64,000 nt of DNA, taken from assembly GCA_000720535.1 (NCBI GenBank), contig JOAZ01000030.1, forward strand, positions 17,163 through 81,162. The letters are read 5' to 3'. Below are positions 34,544-43,519 of this stretch, piece by piece. Numbering within the stretch: position 1 is the stretch's first letter; each line of letters starts with the position of its first letter. The notes under the pieces are model-generated. The model worked only from the letters and a program-made list of their open reading frames with translations. It ran no database searches and was not told the origin of the DNA. A program made the position numbers and the translations under genes. The stretch comes from Streptomyces halstedii (lineage in GTDB: Bacteria; Actinomycetota; Actinomycetes; Streptomycetales; Streptomycetaceae).

Positions 34544-34839
34544 TTGCCCGATGCACCAGCGGAATCGTTCACGCCGATTCGGCACATCATCACCGGCGAG
34601 ATCACCACCACCGGCTACAACGCCGCCGCCCGGCGGATCCTGCTCCAGGACGGCTTCGAAGAGACGCCAGGCTGCGCCTGCCGAGCGACGGAACCCGGTA
34701 CGGAGCGGACGCACGGGCCTGCTCGGCAGCCAACGAGCTGCTCGTCGCCGCCCCCCTGCGCCTGGACCGAGCCCCCGGTCGGCCGGTGAGCGCCGACGGT
34801 ACGCCCCAGTCCAGTCACCGATATCGGCAGAGTTCGTGA
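34544..34839 (+). pseudogene. Small hypothetical protein, frameshifted
   Basis: TTG 34544 follows GGAG and encodes PDAPAESFTPIRHIITGEITTTG then YNAAARRILLQDGFEE. After about 34665 the coding-like frame changes to LRLPSDGTRYGADARACSAANELLVAAPLRLDRA, ending at a TGA at 34837. The first frame itself stays open to 34789. One base change joins the two parts into about 98 residues. Function unknown. Confidence 0.4.
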
Positions 34840-34922
34840 TCCGCTCCGAGAGCGGCCCGCCCCTCCGGCACATCGCGAACCACGCCCGCACCTGCACCTG
34901 CACCTGTTGAAGGGGCCTCATT

Positions 34923-36128
34923 TTGACCACACCCGGACCGCCTACCAGTCCAGTGCGCACCAAGGGCGGCGAACTACGGGCCAAGGTGGCCCGACTGCTG
35001 GCCGACCGGCCTGCGGACACGCTCACCATCGGGGACATGGCCAGGCAGCTGGGCCACTCCCATGGCGCCGTCCGCAACGCGGTCCTGACCCTGGTGCGAC
35101 GCGGCGAGGCCGACCAAGGCGGAACCGGACAACCGTCGTTCCGCGCGAACGCGAACACCGCCGCCGCCGCGCAGACCGCTGTGATCAGCCCACCGGGCAC
35201 TCACGCTCCCCGCGCCCAGGCGGCCACGGCCCGCACGACCATCACCGCAGCGGCCACGCCCAGACAGACCGGCCCGATCCGCCGCGCGGGGGGCCAGCTC
35301 TACCACCCCCGGGAGCTGGCCGATCTACCCGACGTCGAGGCGCTGAACCGTCTGCGTGACGCCGACGTGCCGGTGCTGCTCTACGGCCCTCCGGGCACCG
35401 GCAAGACGTCGCTGGTGGAGGCGGCCTTCCCGGACCTGCTCACCGTCGCCGGTGACGGCGACACCACGGTCGGCGATTTGATCGGCGAGTACACGCAGGC
35501 CGACAGTGGGGGTTACGTCTTCCAGTACGGTCCGCTGGTCACTGCGATGACCGAGGGCCGTGCCCTGCTGATCGACGATGCCACCTTGATCTCGCCGATG
35601 GTCTTGGCGGCGCTGTATCCCGCGATGGACGGGCGCCGGCAAATCCAGGTCAAGGCTCACAAGGGCGAGACGATCAAGGCCGAGCCGGGCTTCTACGTGG
35701 TGGCGGGCCACAATCCCGGCGTCCACGGCGCGGTGTTGACGGAGGCGCTCGCCAGCCGGTTCAGCGTGCAGATCCAGATCGGCACGGACTATGACCTCGC
35801 CAAGGCGCTAAGGATCGATGCCCGGGTGGTCCGGGTCGCCCGACACCTCGCCCACCAGGTCGAACTCGGTGAGCTGGGCTGGGCCCCCCAACTGCGAGAG
35901 CTGCTGAGCTATCAGAAGACGGAGGCCGTCCTCGGCACCCAGGCCGCGCTCGCGAACCTCGTCGGCATCGCTCCCGTGGAGGATCGCGACGCCGTCGCCG
36001 CCGCCATCATCAAGACTGTCGGCGTCACGAAGGTCGCGCCCCTCACCCTCGGCAAGCAGCTCCCCGCCTCAGCCGCCCGGCAGCCCCCGGGCAGCACCGT
36101 CTCCGCGCACCGGGGCCGCTCGCGATGA
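34923..36128 (+). CDS. MoxR-type AAA+ ATPase with N-terminal HTH
   Basis: A 401-residue protein starting at TTG 34923. N-terminal winged-helix-like segment (ELRAKVARLLADRPADTLTIGDMARQLGHSHGAVRNAVLTLVRRGEA, read in two parts). An AAA+ domain of MoxR/NorQ type follows: Walker A LYGPPGTGKTSLVEAAF near 155-170, Walker B GRALLIDDATLISP near 212-225, sensor region EPGFYVVAGHNPG and an arginine-finger-like SRFSVQI. MoxR ATPases remodel partner complexes, usually with VWA proteins. The VWA partner at 36125 follows with overlap, so they form one module. Confidence 0.85.
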   Translation: MTTPGPPTSPVRTKGGELRAKVARLLADRPADTLTIGDMARQLGHSHGAVRNAVLTLVRRGEADQGGTGQPSFRANANTAAAAQTAVISPPGTHAPRAQAATARTTITAAATPRQTGPIRRAGGQLYHPRELADLPDVEALNRLRDADVPVLLYGPPGTGKTSLVEAAFPDLLTVAGDGDTTVGDLIGEYTQADSGGYVFQYGPLVTAMTEGRALLIDDATLISPMVLAALYPAMDGRRQIQVKAHKGETIKAEPGFYVVAGHNPGVHGAVLTEALASRFSVQIQIGTDYDLAKALRIDARVVRVARHLAHQVELGELGWAPQLRELLSYQKTEAVLGTQAALANLVGIAPVEDRDAVAAAIIKTVGVTKVAPLTLGKQLPASAARQPPGSTVSAHRGRSR

Positions 36129-37924
36129 GCGCACACCACCACGTCCAGTCACCCGCCACCACCCGGGACGAGGACGCCGACCTCGCGCGCTGGGACGACG
36201 ACGGCGCCCCGCCCGCGCAACCGCGTTCCTCCCCGGCCGCGTGGCTGCGCGTGGGAGCCGAACTCGGCGACCGGCTGGTCGCCCTCTCCGGCCGCCAGGA
36301 CCTCCTCGTCACCTGCCGCCCCGGCACGCGCAGCGGCGCACCGGCCGCGTTCTTCCCCACTCTGGGCGAGGTCGAGTTCGACGCCCGCCTGTTCGCCCCG
36401 CTGAAGCCCCACGAGATCCATCCGCAGATCGTGGGCGACGAGGAGCGCTATCCCGCCGCCTGGGGCGTCTTCGTCCACGAGGCCGCGCATGCGGCCCACT
36501 CCGTCTGGACCCATCCTGACGGAACCAACCCCCGCGTCGTGGAGGCCGCGCTCCTGCTGGAGGAGAGCCGTGTCGAAGGCGCACACCTGATCACGCGGCC
36601 CACGGACCGCACGTACCTGCGCACCAGTGCCCGAACCCTGGTCATGCCCGACATCGCCCACCCCACCCTCCAGGGCATCGAGCACGCCGCCTCCGTGGCG
36701 GCCCTGATCCTCGGCCGCCGCGACGTCGGCATCCTGGACGCCGGCGAGACCCGGGCCGTCTCCGATCTATGCGAAAAGGTGCTGGGCAAAGACCTGCTGG
36801 CCACCCTCACCCGCATCTGGACCGCATCCCACCAGTGCGCCGACCACGACGCCACGACCATGCTCGCGCACGGTCAAGAATGGTGCGATGCTCTGGATGC
36901 TGCGGCCCCTGCCCTGCCCGTGCCGGACAATCTCACCGATCTGCTGTCCGGCGCCGTGGGGGTCGTCATGGACAGCACGGCGGCCACCGACGCCGCCGAC
37001 CTCGCGGCACAGGACGCAGCGAACAACGCCATGGCGTCGCGGTCCAAGGCGCAGGCTCAGGACCGCGCCCAGCGGGCCGGCCAGCGACGCAAAGCCGCCG
37101 CCACCGCCAAGAGCGTCTTCAACACCCGTGGCACCACCGTCAACCCCGACGGCACAACGGTGCCCCACAGCACCCCAGTCACCGGCACCCGTCGGCCCAC
37201 CGCCGCCGAGCAGAGTGCCGCCGCGCGCCTGAGCCGTGCCCTGCGGGCCGCCGCCTACCGCGAGCGGACCGAGAAGCGGACCACCAGCCCCACCCCGCCC
37301 GGCCGCCTCAACATGCGCGCGGCCCTCGCCCGCGACGCTCAGCGCGCGGCCGGGTCGGTCCCCACCGCGGAGCCATTCACCCACACCCGCCGCCGGAACT
37401 CTCCCACCCCACCGCTGCGTGTGGGTATCGCCGTCGATGTCTCCAGCTCCATGCGTGCCGCCTGCGCGCCCGTCGCGTCCGCTGCCTGGATCGTGGCACG
37501 CGCGGCAGCCCTGACCGACCCCGAGTCCCTTACCGCCACCATCGCCTACGACCAGCACCTGACCGCATTGATCCGCCCCACCCACCGCGCACCAGAGCGC
37601 GTGACGACGTTCGATGCCACCGGCGGCCACCACAACCTCGGCGACGCCATCGACGCACTCGATCACGGCCTCGAACTCAGCCGCCCCGGCGCCGGCCGCC
37701 TCCTTGTGATTGTCACCGACGCCCTGTACGGCAGCGACGAAACCGCTCAAGCCGTCACCCGCGTCAAGCGGCTCTCGACCGCCGGCTGCGCCGTACTCCA
37801 GCTCACCCTCACCGCCAGGTCCCAGCACCTGCCGGGGACCACTCTGCTGCACCTGCCCCGGCCCTCCAGCGCTCCCGTCGCCATTGCCACGGCGGCCACC
37901 GACGCCATCCGCAGGACACGCTGA
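36125..37924 (+). CDS. VWA-domain protein with HEXXH motif
   Basis: The 599-residue protein overlaps the MoxR gene by four bases. The N-terminal half has a metallopeptidase-like VFVHEAAHAAHS (HEXXH near residues 118-122) and a downstream glutamate-rich helix (EAALLLEESRVEG) that could give the third metal ligand. A charged middle (KAQAQDRAQRAGQRRKAAATAK) follows. The C-terminal half is a von Willebrand factor A domain with MIDAS motif DVSSSM near 437-442, then a conserved T and LLVIVTDALYG. MoxR plus VWA pairs act as chaperone-like or conflict systems. Here the added peptidase motif predicts a switchable protease; this is inference. Confidence 0.8.
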   Translation: MSAHHHVQSPATTRDEDADLARWDDDGAPPAQPRSSPAAWLRVGAELGDRLVALSGRQDLLVTCRPGTRSGAPAAFFPTLGEVEFDARLFAPLKPHEIHPQIVGDEERYPAAWGVFVHEAAHAAHSVWTHPDGTNPRVVEAALLLEESRVEGAHLITRPTDRTYLRTSARTLVMPDIAHPTLQGIEHAASVAALILGRRDVGILDAGETRAVSDLCEKVLGKDLLATLTRIWTASHQCADHDATTMLAHGQEWCDALDAAAPALPVPDNLTDLLSGAVGVVMDSTAATDAADLAAQDAANNAMASRSKAQAQDRAQRAGQRRKAAATAKSVFNTRGTTVNPDGTTVPHSTPVTGTRRPTAAEQSAAARLSRALRAAAYRERTEKRTTSPTPPGRLNMRAALARDAQRAAGSVPTAEPFTHTRRRNSPTPPLRVGIAVDVSSSMRAACAPVASAAWIVARAAALTDPESLTATIAYDQHLTALIRPTHRAPERVTTFDATGGHHNLGDAIDALDHGLELSRPGAGRLLVIVTDALYGSDETAQAVTRVKRLSTAGCAVLQLTLTARSQHLPGTTLLHLPRPSSAPVAIATAATDAIRRTR

Positions 37925-37954
37925 GACGACGCAGGCCACCACACCACACCCCAA

Positions 37955-38036
37955 CAGAGAGGCACTCGATTTGAAGCCGCAGAACAACCGCGCGACCTCG
38001 AACGCAACGCCCGTGAAACAGAACTATCCGGGAGTT
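37955..38036 (+). repeat. Left direct repeat of ars island (gene 5' end)
   Basis: An 82-base segment (37955-38036) includes TTG 37971 and the first 22 codons of a gene found complete at 42352. The two copies are about 89 percent identical, with differences mostly at synonymous sites. Reading stops soon after 38036, so this copy is a 5' stub. The pair brackets the arsenic island and may be the attachment sites of an integrative element. Confidence 0.65.
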
Positions 38037-38107
38037 GCTGGTACAGCGGGATGTTCCAACGTGATGAATGCCCGGCTTCGGCAGGTACCGCGCTGGGGGC
38101 GGAGGGG

Positions 38108-38524
38108 TCAGGTATGCACGGCGCGGATCTCGTCGATCAGTGTCTGCACGTGTTGCCGGATCTCATCGCGAATCGGGCGTACGGCTTCGATGCCCTGACC
38201 TGCGGGGTCGTCGAGTTGCCAGTCGAGGTAAGTCTTGCCGGGGAAGATCGGGCAGGCGTCACCGCAACCCATGGTGATGACGTAGTCGGATGCCCGGACG
38301 TCTTCGGCCGTCAGCACCTTGGGTGTGGCCTTGGTGATGTCGATGCCCGCTTCGGCCATGGCTTCGATGGCGGCCGGGTTGACCTGGTCCGCGGGCAAGG
38401 AGCCTGCGGACCGCACCTCGATGCGGTCGCCGGCGAAGTGAGTGAGGAAGCCAGCGGCGATCTGGGAGCGTCCGGCGTTGTGGACGCAGACGAACAGGAC
38501 CGAGGGCTTAGCGACGTCAGACAC
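38108..38524 (-). CDS. arsC: Arsenate reductase, thioredoxin-coupled LMW-PTP type
   Basis: A 138-residue arsenate reductase. The phosphatase P-loop is FVCVHNAGRSQIAAGF (Cx5R). It has the redox cysteines of the type in ITMGCGDACPIFPG, and the general acid Asp sits in the LDWQLDDP region. It reduces arsenate to arsenite with thioredoxin or mycoredoxin. GTG 38524 overlaps the acr3 stop by eight bases, so it is translationally coupled to the efflux gene. It is the last gene of a minus-strand operon arsR-acr3-arsC. Confidence 0.9.
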   Translation of the reverse strand: MSDVAKPSVLFVCVHNAGRSQIAAGFLTHFAGDRIEVRSAGSLPADQVNPAAIEAMAEAGIDITKATPKVLTAEDVRASDYVITMGCGDACPIFPGKTYLDWQLDDPAGQGIEAVRPIRDEIRQHVQTLIDEIRAVHT

Positions 38525-39626
38525 GAGCGGAGCCTTCCGGTTCGGCGGCCGATACGGCTGCCGGGGCTTGGGTGTTGGGGAAGTATCGGCGGGCGGCGAG
38601 CGCGACATACACGAGGCCGATCAGGACGGGGACCTCGATGAGTGGGCCGACGACACCGGCGAGGGCCTGGCCGCTGGTGGCGCCGAAGGTGGCGATGGCG
38701 ACCGCGATGGCCAGCTCGAAGTTGTTGCCCGCCGCGGTGAAGGCGAGCGTTGTCGCCTTCGGGTAGTCGAGGCCGACTGCCTTGCCCAGAGCCATGGATC
38801 CAGCCCACATCAGCGCGAAGTACACGAGCAGCGGCAGCGCGATCCGGGCCACGTCGAGAGGCTTGGAGGTGATCGCGTCGCCTTGGAGCGCGAACAGCAC
38901 CACGATGGTGAAGAGCAGTCCGTACAGGGCGAAGGGCCCGATCCGGGGGATCAGCTTCGTCTCGTACCAGGTGCGGCCCTTGGCCTTCTCGCCCAGGCGG
39001 CGGGTCAGGAATCCGGCAGCCAGCGGGATGCCGAGGAAGATCAGGACGCTGCGGGCGATCTCCCACATCGACACGTCCAGTGTGGTCTGCTCCAGGCCGA
39101 GCCAGCCGGGCAGGACGGAGAGGTAGAACCAGCCGAGCAGGCTGAACGCCAGGACCTGGAAGACGGAATTGAGGGCCACGAGGACGGCGGCGGCTTCGCG
39201 GTCGCCGCAGGCGAGGTCGTTCCAGATGATGACCATGGCGATGCAGCGGGCCAGCCCAACGATGATCAGCCCGGTGCGGTACTCGGGCAGGTCGGGCAGG
39301 AAGATCCAGGCGAGCGCGAACATCAGCGCCGGGCCGAGCACCCAGTTCAGGAGTAGGGACGGCAGCAGCAGGCGGCGGTCCCGGGTGACGGTGTCGAGCC
39401 GGTCGTAGCGCACCTTGGCCAGGACCGGGTACATCATCACGAGAAGGCCGAGCGCGATCGGCAGCGAGACGCCAGTGACAGTGACCTTCGCCAGTGCGTC
39501 GCCGAGGCCGGGCACGAGACGGCCCAGGCCGAGCCCGGCGGCCATCGCGACGAGGATCCAGACGGCAAGGTAGCGGTCCACGAAGGACAGCCGCGCCGCG
39601 ACCGGCGCGGTGGTCGGGTCGCTCAC
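38517..39626 (-). CDS. acr3: Arsenite efflux transporter ACR3
   Basis: A 369-residue transporter with about ten membrane helices. ACR3 motifs are GLARCIAMVIIWNDLACGDREAA (with the catalytic Cys of the family), PLIEVPVLIGLVYVAL and GNNFELAIAVAIATFG. It pumps arsenite using the proton-motive force. GTG 39626 overlaps the arsR stop (GTGA). Codon use matches neighbours and the gene is intact. Confidence 0.93.
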   Translation of the reverse strand: MSDPTTAPVAARLSFVDRYLAVWILVAMAAGLGLGRLVPGLGDALAKVTVTGVSLPIALGLLVMMYPVLAKVRYDRLDTVTRDRRLLLPSLLLNWVLGPALMFALAWIFLPDLPEYRTGLIIVGLARCIAMVIIWNDLACGDREAAAVLVALNSVFQVLAFSLLGWFYLSVLPGWLGLEQTTLDVSMWEIARSVLIFLGIPLAAGFLTRRLGEKAKGRTWYETKLIPRIGPFALYGLLFTIVVLFALQGDAITSKPLDVARIALPLLVYFALMWAGSMALGKAVGLDYPKATTLAFTAAGNNFELAIAVAIATFGATSGQALAGVVGPLIEVPVLIGLVYVALAARRYFPNTQAPAAVSAAEPEGSARV

Positions 39627-40003
39627 GAGGCGGCCTCCGCGGGCTGTCCGGGGCGGGTCAGGAGGCTGGCGAGCTTGTCGGTCATCTCCGGCAGCAGCCA
39701 GTAATAGACCCAGGTACCGCGCCGCTCGCAGTCGATTAGTCCGGCCTGCCGCAGCAGCTTCAGGTGGTGGGAGATCGTCGGCTGGGACAGGTCGAAGGCC
39801 GGGGTGAGGTCACAGACGCAGATCTCCCCGCTTTCGCGCGAAGCGATCATCGACAGCAGCCGCAGGCGAACAGGGTCACCGAGCGCCTTGAACACTTTGG
39901 CCAGCTTGACCGCCTGCTCCTCGCCCAACGGCGTGGTCAACAGGCCGGGACAGCAGCCGTTGGCATCGTCCTGGCCGAGCACCGCCAGTTCTTGTTTCGA
40001 CAT
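39623..40003 (-). CDS. arsR: ArsR-family arsenic repressor
   Basis: A 126-residue winged-helix repressor. The metal-sensing helix ICVCDLTPAFDLSQPTISHHLKLL has the CxC motif of the ArsR type and the recognition helix. N-terminal cysteines (NGCCPGLL) may add a third ligand. Arsenite binding releases the operator to induce arsR-acr3-arsC and probably arsM. ATG 40003; a palindrome lies 30 bases upstream. Confidence 0.92.
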   Translation of the reverse strand: MSKQELAVLGQDDANGCCPGLLTTPLGEEQAVKLAKVFKALGDPVRLRLLSMIASRESGEICVCDLTPAFDLSQPTISHHLKLLRQAGLIDCERRGTWVYYWLLPEMTDKLASLLTRPGQPAEAAS

Positions 40004-40098
40004 GCCTCTATGTTGACGAACTTCGAAGCAAGATGCAAGCTTGCATCGAGAAGCATCGAATCAAACTGCTTAGCTCTTGCCCACCCAGGAGGTATGCC
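40004..40098. promoter_or_regulatory. Divergent ars promoter and operator
   Basis: This 95-base divergent region holds a perfect 16-base palindrome GATGCAAGCTTGCATC at 40032-40047, the likely ArsR operator, overlapped by a TTCGAA palindrome at 40022-40027. A further GCATCGA copy follows at 40053-40059. One operator here could control both directions. The arsM ribosome site AGGAGG lies at 40087-40092. Confidence 0.65.
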
Positions 40099-40917
40099 AT
40101 GAGCGACCAGTCCACCGACCTGCGCGAAACCGTCCGCGAGCGCTACGCCGCTGCAGCCGTCCAGGTCACCGAGGGCGGAACCGCGTGTTGCGGCCCGCAG
40201 GCCATCGAGGTTGACGACAACTTCGGCTCCACCCTGTACGCGGCCGACGAGCGCGATTCTCTGCCGGCGGAGGCGATCGCCGCCTCCCTCGGCTGCGGCA
40301 ACCCCACCGCGGTGGCCGACCTCCACGAAGGAGAGCGCGTCCTGGACCTCGGCTCCGGCGGCGGCATCGACGTCCTGCTCTCCGCCCGTCGGGTCGGCGC
40401 GAGCGGCAAGGCGTACGGCCTGGACATGACCGAGGAGATGCTCGCCCTCGCCCTGGCCAACCAGAAGAAGGCCGGCGCCACCAACGTCGAGTTCCTCAAG
40501 GGCACCATCGAAGCGATCCCCCTCCCGGCGAACACCATCGACGTGGTCATCTCCAACTGCGTCATCAACCTGTCCACCGACAAGCCCGCCGTGTTCGCCG
40601 AAATGTTCCGCGTCCTGGCGCCAGGCGGCCGAATCGGCATCTCGGACGTCGTCGCCGACGATATCCTCACGTCTGAACAGCGCGCCGAACGCGGCGACTA
40701 CGTCGGCTGCATCGCCGGCGCGCTGTCCTTCGCCGAATACCACGAGGGCCTCGTGGCGGCCGGGTTCACGGACATCGAACTCAGCCCGACGCACGCGGTC
40801 GCCGACGGCATGCACTCCGCCATCGTCCGTGCGGTCAAGCCCGCGACCGCGCCCATCAGCGTCGGATCCGGTGCGGCACTGCCGCTGGACCAGGATGATT
40901 CCGGCTGCTGCAGCTGA
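40099..40917 (+). CDS. arsM: Arsenite methyltransferase
   Basis: A 272-residue AdoMet methyltransferase with motif I VLDLGSGGGIDVLL. Conserved cysteines are positioned as in ArsM: CC in GTACCGPQ, C in SLGCGNP, C in ISNCVINLS, C in VGCIAGAL. The C-terminus ends SGCCS, another likely thiol site. It methylates arsenite to volatile or less toxic forms. ATG 40099 has AGGAGG six bases upstream. It is transcribed away from the arsR-acr3-arsC operon. Confidence 0.9.
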   Translation: MSDQSTDLRETVRERYAAAAVQVTEGGTACCGPQAIEVDDNFGSTLYAADERDSLPAEAIAASLGCGNPTAVADLHEGERVLDLGSGGGIDVLLSARRVGASGKAYGLDMTEEMLALALANQKKAGATNVEFLKGTIEAIPLPANTIDVVISNCVINLSTDKPAVFAEMFRVLAPGGRIGISDVVADDILTSEQRAERGDYVGCIAGALSFAEYHEGLVAAGFTDIELSPTHAVADGMHSAIVRAVKPATAPISVGSGAALPLDQDDSGCCS

Positions 40918-40944
40918 CACATTTTGCACCGTCGGCGCCTCCGG

Positions 40945-41606
40945 TCACGGCACACGCGGGGGCGTGACTGGGCCATCGTGGCTCGCCGGTCGGGCGCCGC
41001 CTGCTGTGCGGGCCCGGTGGGCACCGTACGTGGCGTCCTCGCCGCCGCTTTCGGCGATCCAGTTCGCGGCGGTCTGCTCGCTGAAGCGAGCAGGCGGCTG
41101 AAGATGATCGCGGGAAGTTCGGCGACGAGGTCCATGAGCGAGGCGTTGCGGGTGGGCCGGGGCCGGATGCCGAGGGCCTTGAGTCTGCGGGACATGCTGA
41201 CTGGCTCCATCGGCCGGCCGGTACGGGAACCGGGGAACAGCCAGCGGCTGGGGCCGGGTTCGAGTCGGTGGGCCTTGCTGACCGGGTGGCGCACCAGTTC
41301 GCGGATCATGGTGTCGAGCGGCGGCGGGATCTCCACCGGATGGGTGCCCAGGCGCAGTCGCAGTGTGGTGCCGTCGTCGAGGACGTCGTCCCGGGTGAGG
41401 GCGCAGATCCGGGACGGCGGTTGCGCGAACAGCAGCAGGAGCAGTCCGGCTGTGCGGTCGCGGACGGTGATACCGGGCTCTTGGACGAGCCGGTGCACCA
41501 GGTGCCAGCGGGTGTCGGCCGCGACGATATCGGCGGCCAGCGAGCTGGTGTAGTAGGGGGCCGTCAGGGCTTGGGGGTGCTGGTGGCGCCCCCAGCTCCG
41601 GTGCAG
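40945..41606 (-). pseudogene. Tyrosine-recombinase fragment B
   Basis: One frame reads LTAPYYTSSLAADIVAADTRWHLVHRLV, then RTAGLLLLLFAQPPSRICALTRDDV and SRWLFPGSRTGRPMEPVSMSRRLKALGIRPRP, typical of integrase/recombinase C-terminal halves. Near 41105 the coding pattern moves to another frame (FSEQTAANWIAESGGEDATY), which ends at 40945. There is no N-terminal domain. It is a decayed remnant joined to integrase fragment A. Confidence 0.55.
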
Positions 41607-41609
41607 CAG

Positions 41610-42254
41610 CGTTGCGGTGAAAGTCGACCGTGTCCAGACGGGACGTTTCCGTACACCGGCTGCCCCACCCGTACATGACCTTGAAGACCGTGGCGTCCCG
41701 GTACGCCGCCAAGGCGCCCTTCCGGCCCAGCCGCACCGCACGCTCGACCTGGTCGTCGGCGTAGTCGAAGAAAGTCTGCAGCTCGGTCCGCGTCATCGGT
41801 CGGCGGACCGGTCGGCCTTCACACTCGACCAAAGGGGCACGGTGTTCCACTCATGGCAGATCTGAACCGGGTGGGTCCCAAAACGCTCTTCGCACTCAGC
41901 CGGCCACTGATAGTGCGGCGAAGTGACGTAATCGCAGAACAGTCGGATCGCGCCCTGGTAGTTGCGGATCGTCGACTCCGCTCTCCGCGCGACACCGATG
42001 AGGTGCGTCATCCAGTCGTCGAGGTCCGACGCGGTCCACTGCCACGGATAGGCGTTCGTGAAGTCCGAGAACCGCTCCACCACCCGGAGCCGGTCACCGA
42101 TCGTCTTCGGTTGGAGACGTCGTCCACCGCGCTGCTGACGTGTCCACCCCTCCAGCATCGCCTCGAAGACCGCGTCCTCGGGACGCAGCAACGACACACC
42201 CTGCAGCAAAACCAGCTGCGCGGAAGCGTTCCCTGGGCCGCCACCAAGCACCAT
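41610..42254 (-). pseudogene. Tyrosine integrase N-terminal fragment A
   Basis: ATG 42254 has GGAGG upstream. The frame encodes a core-binding (SAM-like) domain (GWTRQQRGGRRLQPKTIGDRLRVVERFSDFTN, YPWQWTASDLDDWMTHLI). Near 41838 one base shifts the frame (CHEWNTVPL to VECEGRPVRRPMTRTELQTFFDYAD). The catalytic region starts (VFKVMYGWGSRCTETSRLDTVDF, containing the first catalytic Arg position) but is cut off at about 41610. Box II (HxxR, Tyr) is missing, so it is inactive. An inverted repeat TCGTGCAT/ATGCACGA at 42280-42298 lies upstream. Confidence 0.65.
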
Positions 42255-42335
42255 CAGCTGCCTCCGTCCGCCGCGTGAATCGTGCATCCAATGCACGAAG
42301 CTCCGCAACGCCCCAGGCCACCAGCCCGTCCCTTG

Positions 42336-42417
42336 CAGAAAGGCTCTCGATTTGAAGCCGCAGAACAGCCGCACGACCTCGAACGCAACGCCCGTTAAAC
42401 GGAATTACCCGGGAGTC
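42336..42417 (+). repeat. Right direct repeat of ars island
   Basis: The segment 42336-42417 matches 37955-38036 with about 9 differences in 82. It covers the start region and first 22 codons of the gene at 42352. Two perfect 22-base blocks lie within it. It is the likely right attachment site. Confidence 0.65.
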
Positions 42418-42906
42418 CGCACGGAATGGACCGTTGAGCACCTGTGCGGTGACTCGATCGTCCATGATCTGTCCGACCGTCCCGCCGACCGCCGCGCCGG
42501 CTTCGCCCGATGGCTCGCGGGCAGGAGCTGCACCGAATGCTGGAAGGCGTCGCGCGACAGCGACACCGAGTCCAAGGAGAAGTGGCTCGCCACCAAGCGC
42601 GCCGAAGAGCAGCAGGCCGCCGCCGAGTGGGCCGAGAAGTTCGACATGCCGCCGCTGGAGGGTTCGGAGCGGGCTCTGGCTTGGGGCGAGCGGACCCGCC
42701 ACCAGCTGATGGCGCTCGCACACACCGTGCTGGTCGTGGAGGGGAGTTGGGACGAGGCGGATTGGGCGGAGCTGGAGCAAAAGGCCCGCTCGATCACCCG
42801 GGCCGGGTGGTGGATCGACCAGCGCGGCGCCGAGGGTACCGACGTGCCCGAACTCCTCGACGCAGCTGCCGAGGCGGACCGCGGGACGGAGAACCCCTTC
42901 CACTGA
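42352..42906 (+). CDS. Hypothetical protein, 184 aa, at island junction
   Basis: TTG 42352 begins KPQNSRTTSNATPVKRNYPGV; this first section is repeated at 37971. The remaining protein (VEHLCGDSIVHDLSDRPADRRAGFARWLAGRSCTECWKA, then a charged helix KEKWLATKRAEEQQAAAEWAEKF and WGERTRHQLMALAHTVLVVEGSWDEADWAELEQKA) has a possible metal motif (CGDSIVH...CTEC). A hairpin terminator follows it. Family unknown; likely a plasmid gene whose 5' end serves as integration site. Confidence 0.6.
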   Translation: MKPQNSRTTSNATPVKRNYPGVRTEWTVEHLCGDSIVHDLSDRPADRRAGFARWLAGRSCTECWKASRDSDTESKEKWLATKRAEEQQAAAEWAEKFDMPPLEGSERALAWGERTRHQLMALAHTVLVVEGSWDEADWAELEQKARSITRAGWWIDQRGAEGTDVPELLDAAAEADRGTENPFH

Positions 42907-42927
42907 TCGCGGGGAACATAGCCGGAA

Positions 42928-42952
42928 AACGCCGGTTAGCCAAACCGGCGTT
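42928..42952 (+). terminator. Hairpin terminator with AGCCA loop
   Basis: AACGCCGGTT (42928-42937) pairs with AACCGGCGTT (42943-42952) around loop AGCCA, 22 bases after the gene stop. Its 19-base core is the exact inverse of that at 14719-14737. Confidence 0.7.
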
Positions 42953-43005
42953 CCTCCGGACCATTGTTCCTCCCACCCCGCCACCGATTACGTGGAAGGA
43001 ACCGC

Positions 43006-43431
43006 ATGCCTCAGCCCCCGCCTACCTCGGCCTTCGCGCCGACACCCGACCCGCTCACCCCCGACCGAGATATCACACATCGGCATTTCCAGGCCGGCGA
43101 CACCGTCGTCGTCCTCAAAGGGGTCGCCGCCGGTGAACTGTGGGGAGATTCGATGCGCGTGGTCGCTCCGTCCTGGCATACCCCGACCGCTGAGGACGGA
43201 TGGCGACTGCATGATGCGACTGGCGGCGCCCAGTCCTACGTCACCGCTCACCCCCGCTATCTCGTGCACCTCTCACGCCGCTGCCCGGACTGCCTGATCT
43301 ACCTCCGGGCCATGGAGGACGCGCTCCTCGCGCGGTTCGCCGGCCGTGACGATCTGATCGACTGCGGCTGGTACACCACCACCGCCCTCGGGCATCTCGT
43401 CCACATCGCCGACGTCCAGAGTGGCCGGTGA
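43006..43431 (+). CDS. Hypothetical protein, 141 aa
   Basis: ATG 43006 follows GGAAGGAACC. It contains RDITHRHFQAGDTVVVLKGVAAGELWGDSMRVVAP, then YLVHLSRRCPDCLIYLRAMEDALLARFAGRDDLIDCGWY and TTALGHLVHIADV. Three cysteines (RRCPDC and DCGW) could bind zinc. The beta-rich first half resembles a small SH3-like or KOW-like barrel. No family was recognised. The next gene is 90 bases on. Confidence 0.55.
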   Translation: MPQPPPTSAFAPTPDPLTPDRDITHRHFQAGDTVVVLKGVAAGELWGDSMRVVAPSWHTPTAEDGWRLHDATGGAQSYVTAHPRYLVHLSRRCPDCLIYLRAMEDALLARFAGRDDLIDCGWYTTTALGHLVHIADVQSGR

Positions 43432-43519
43432 TCCCCCGCCTGCACGGGCGCTCCCACACTCCGCACGACCCGCTCGAAGAAGCGCTGGCGCGTCTCTGTC
43501 ACCAGACGAGAGTCTGCCG

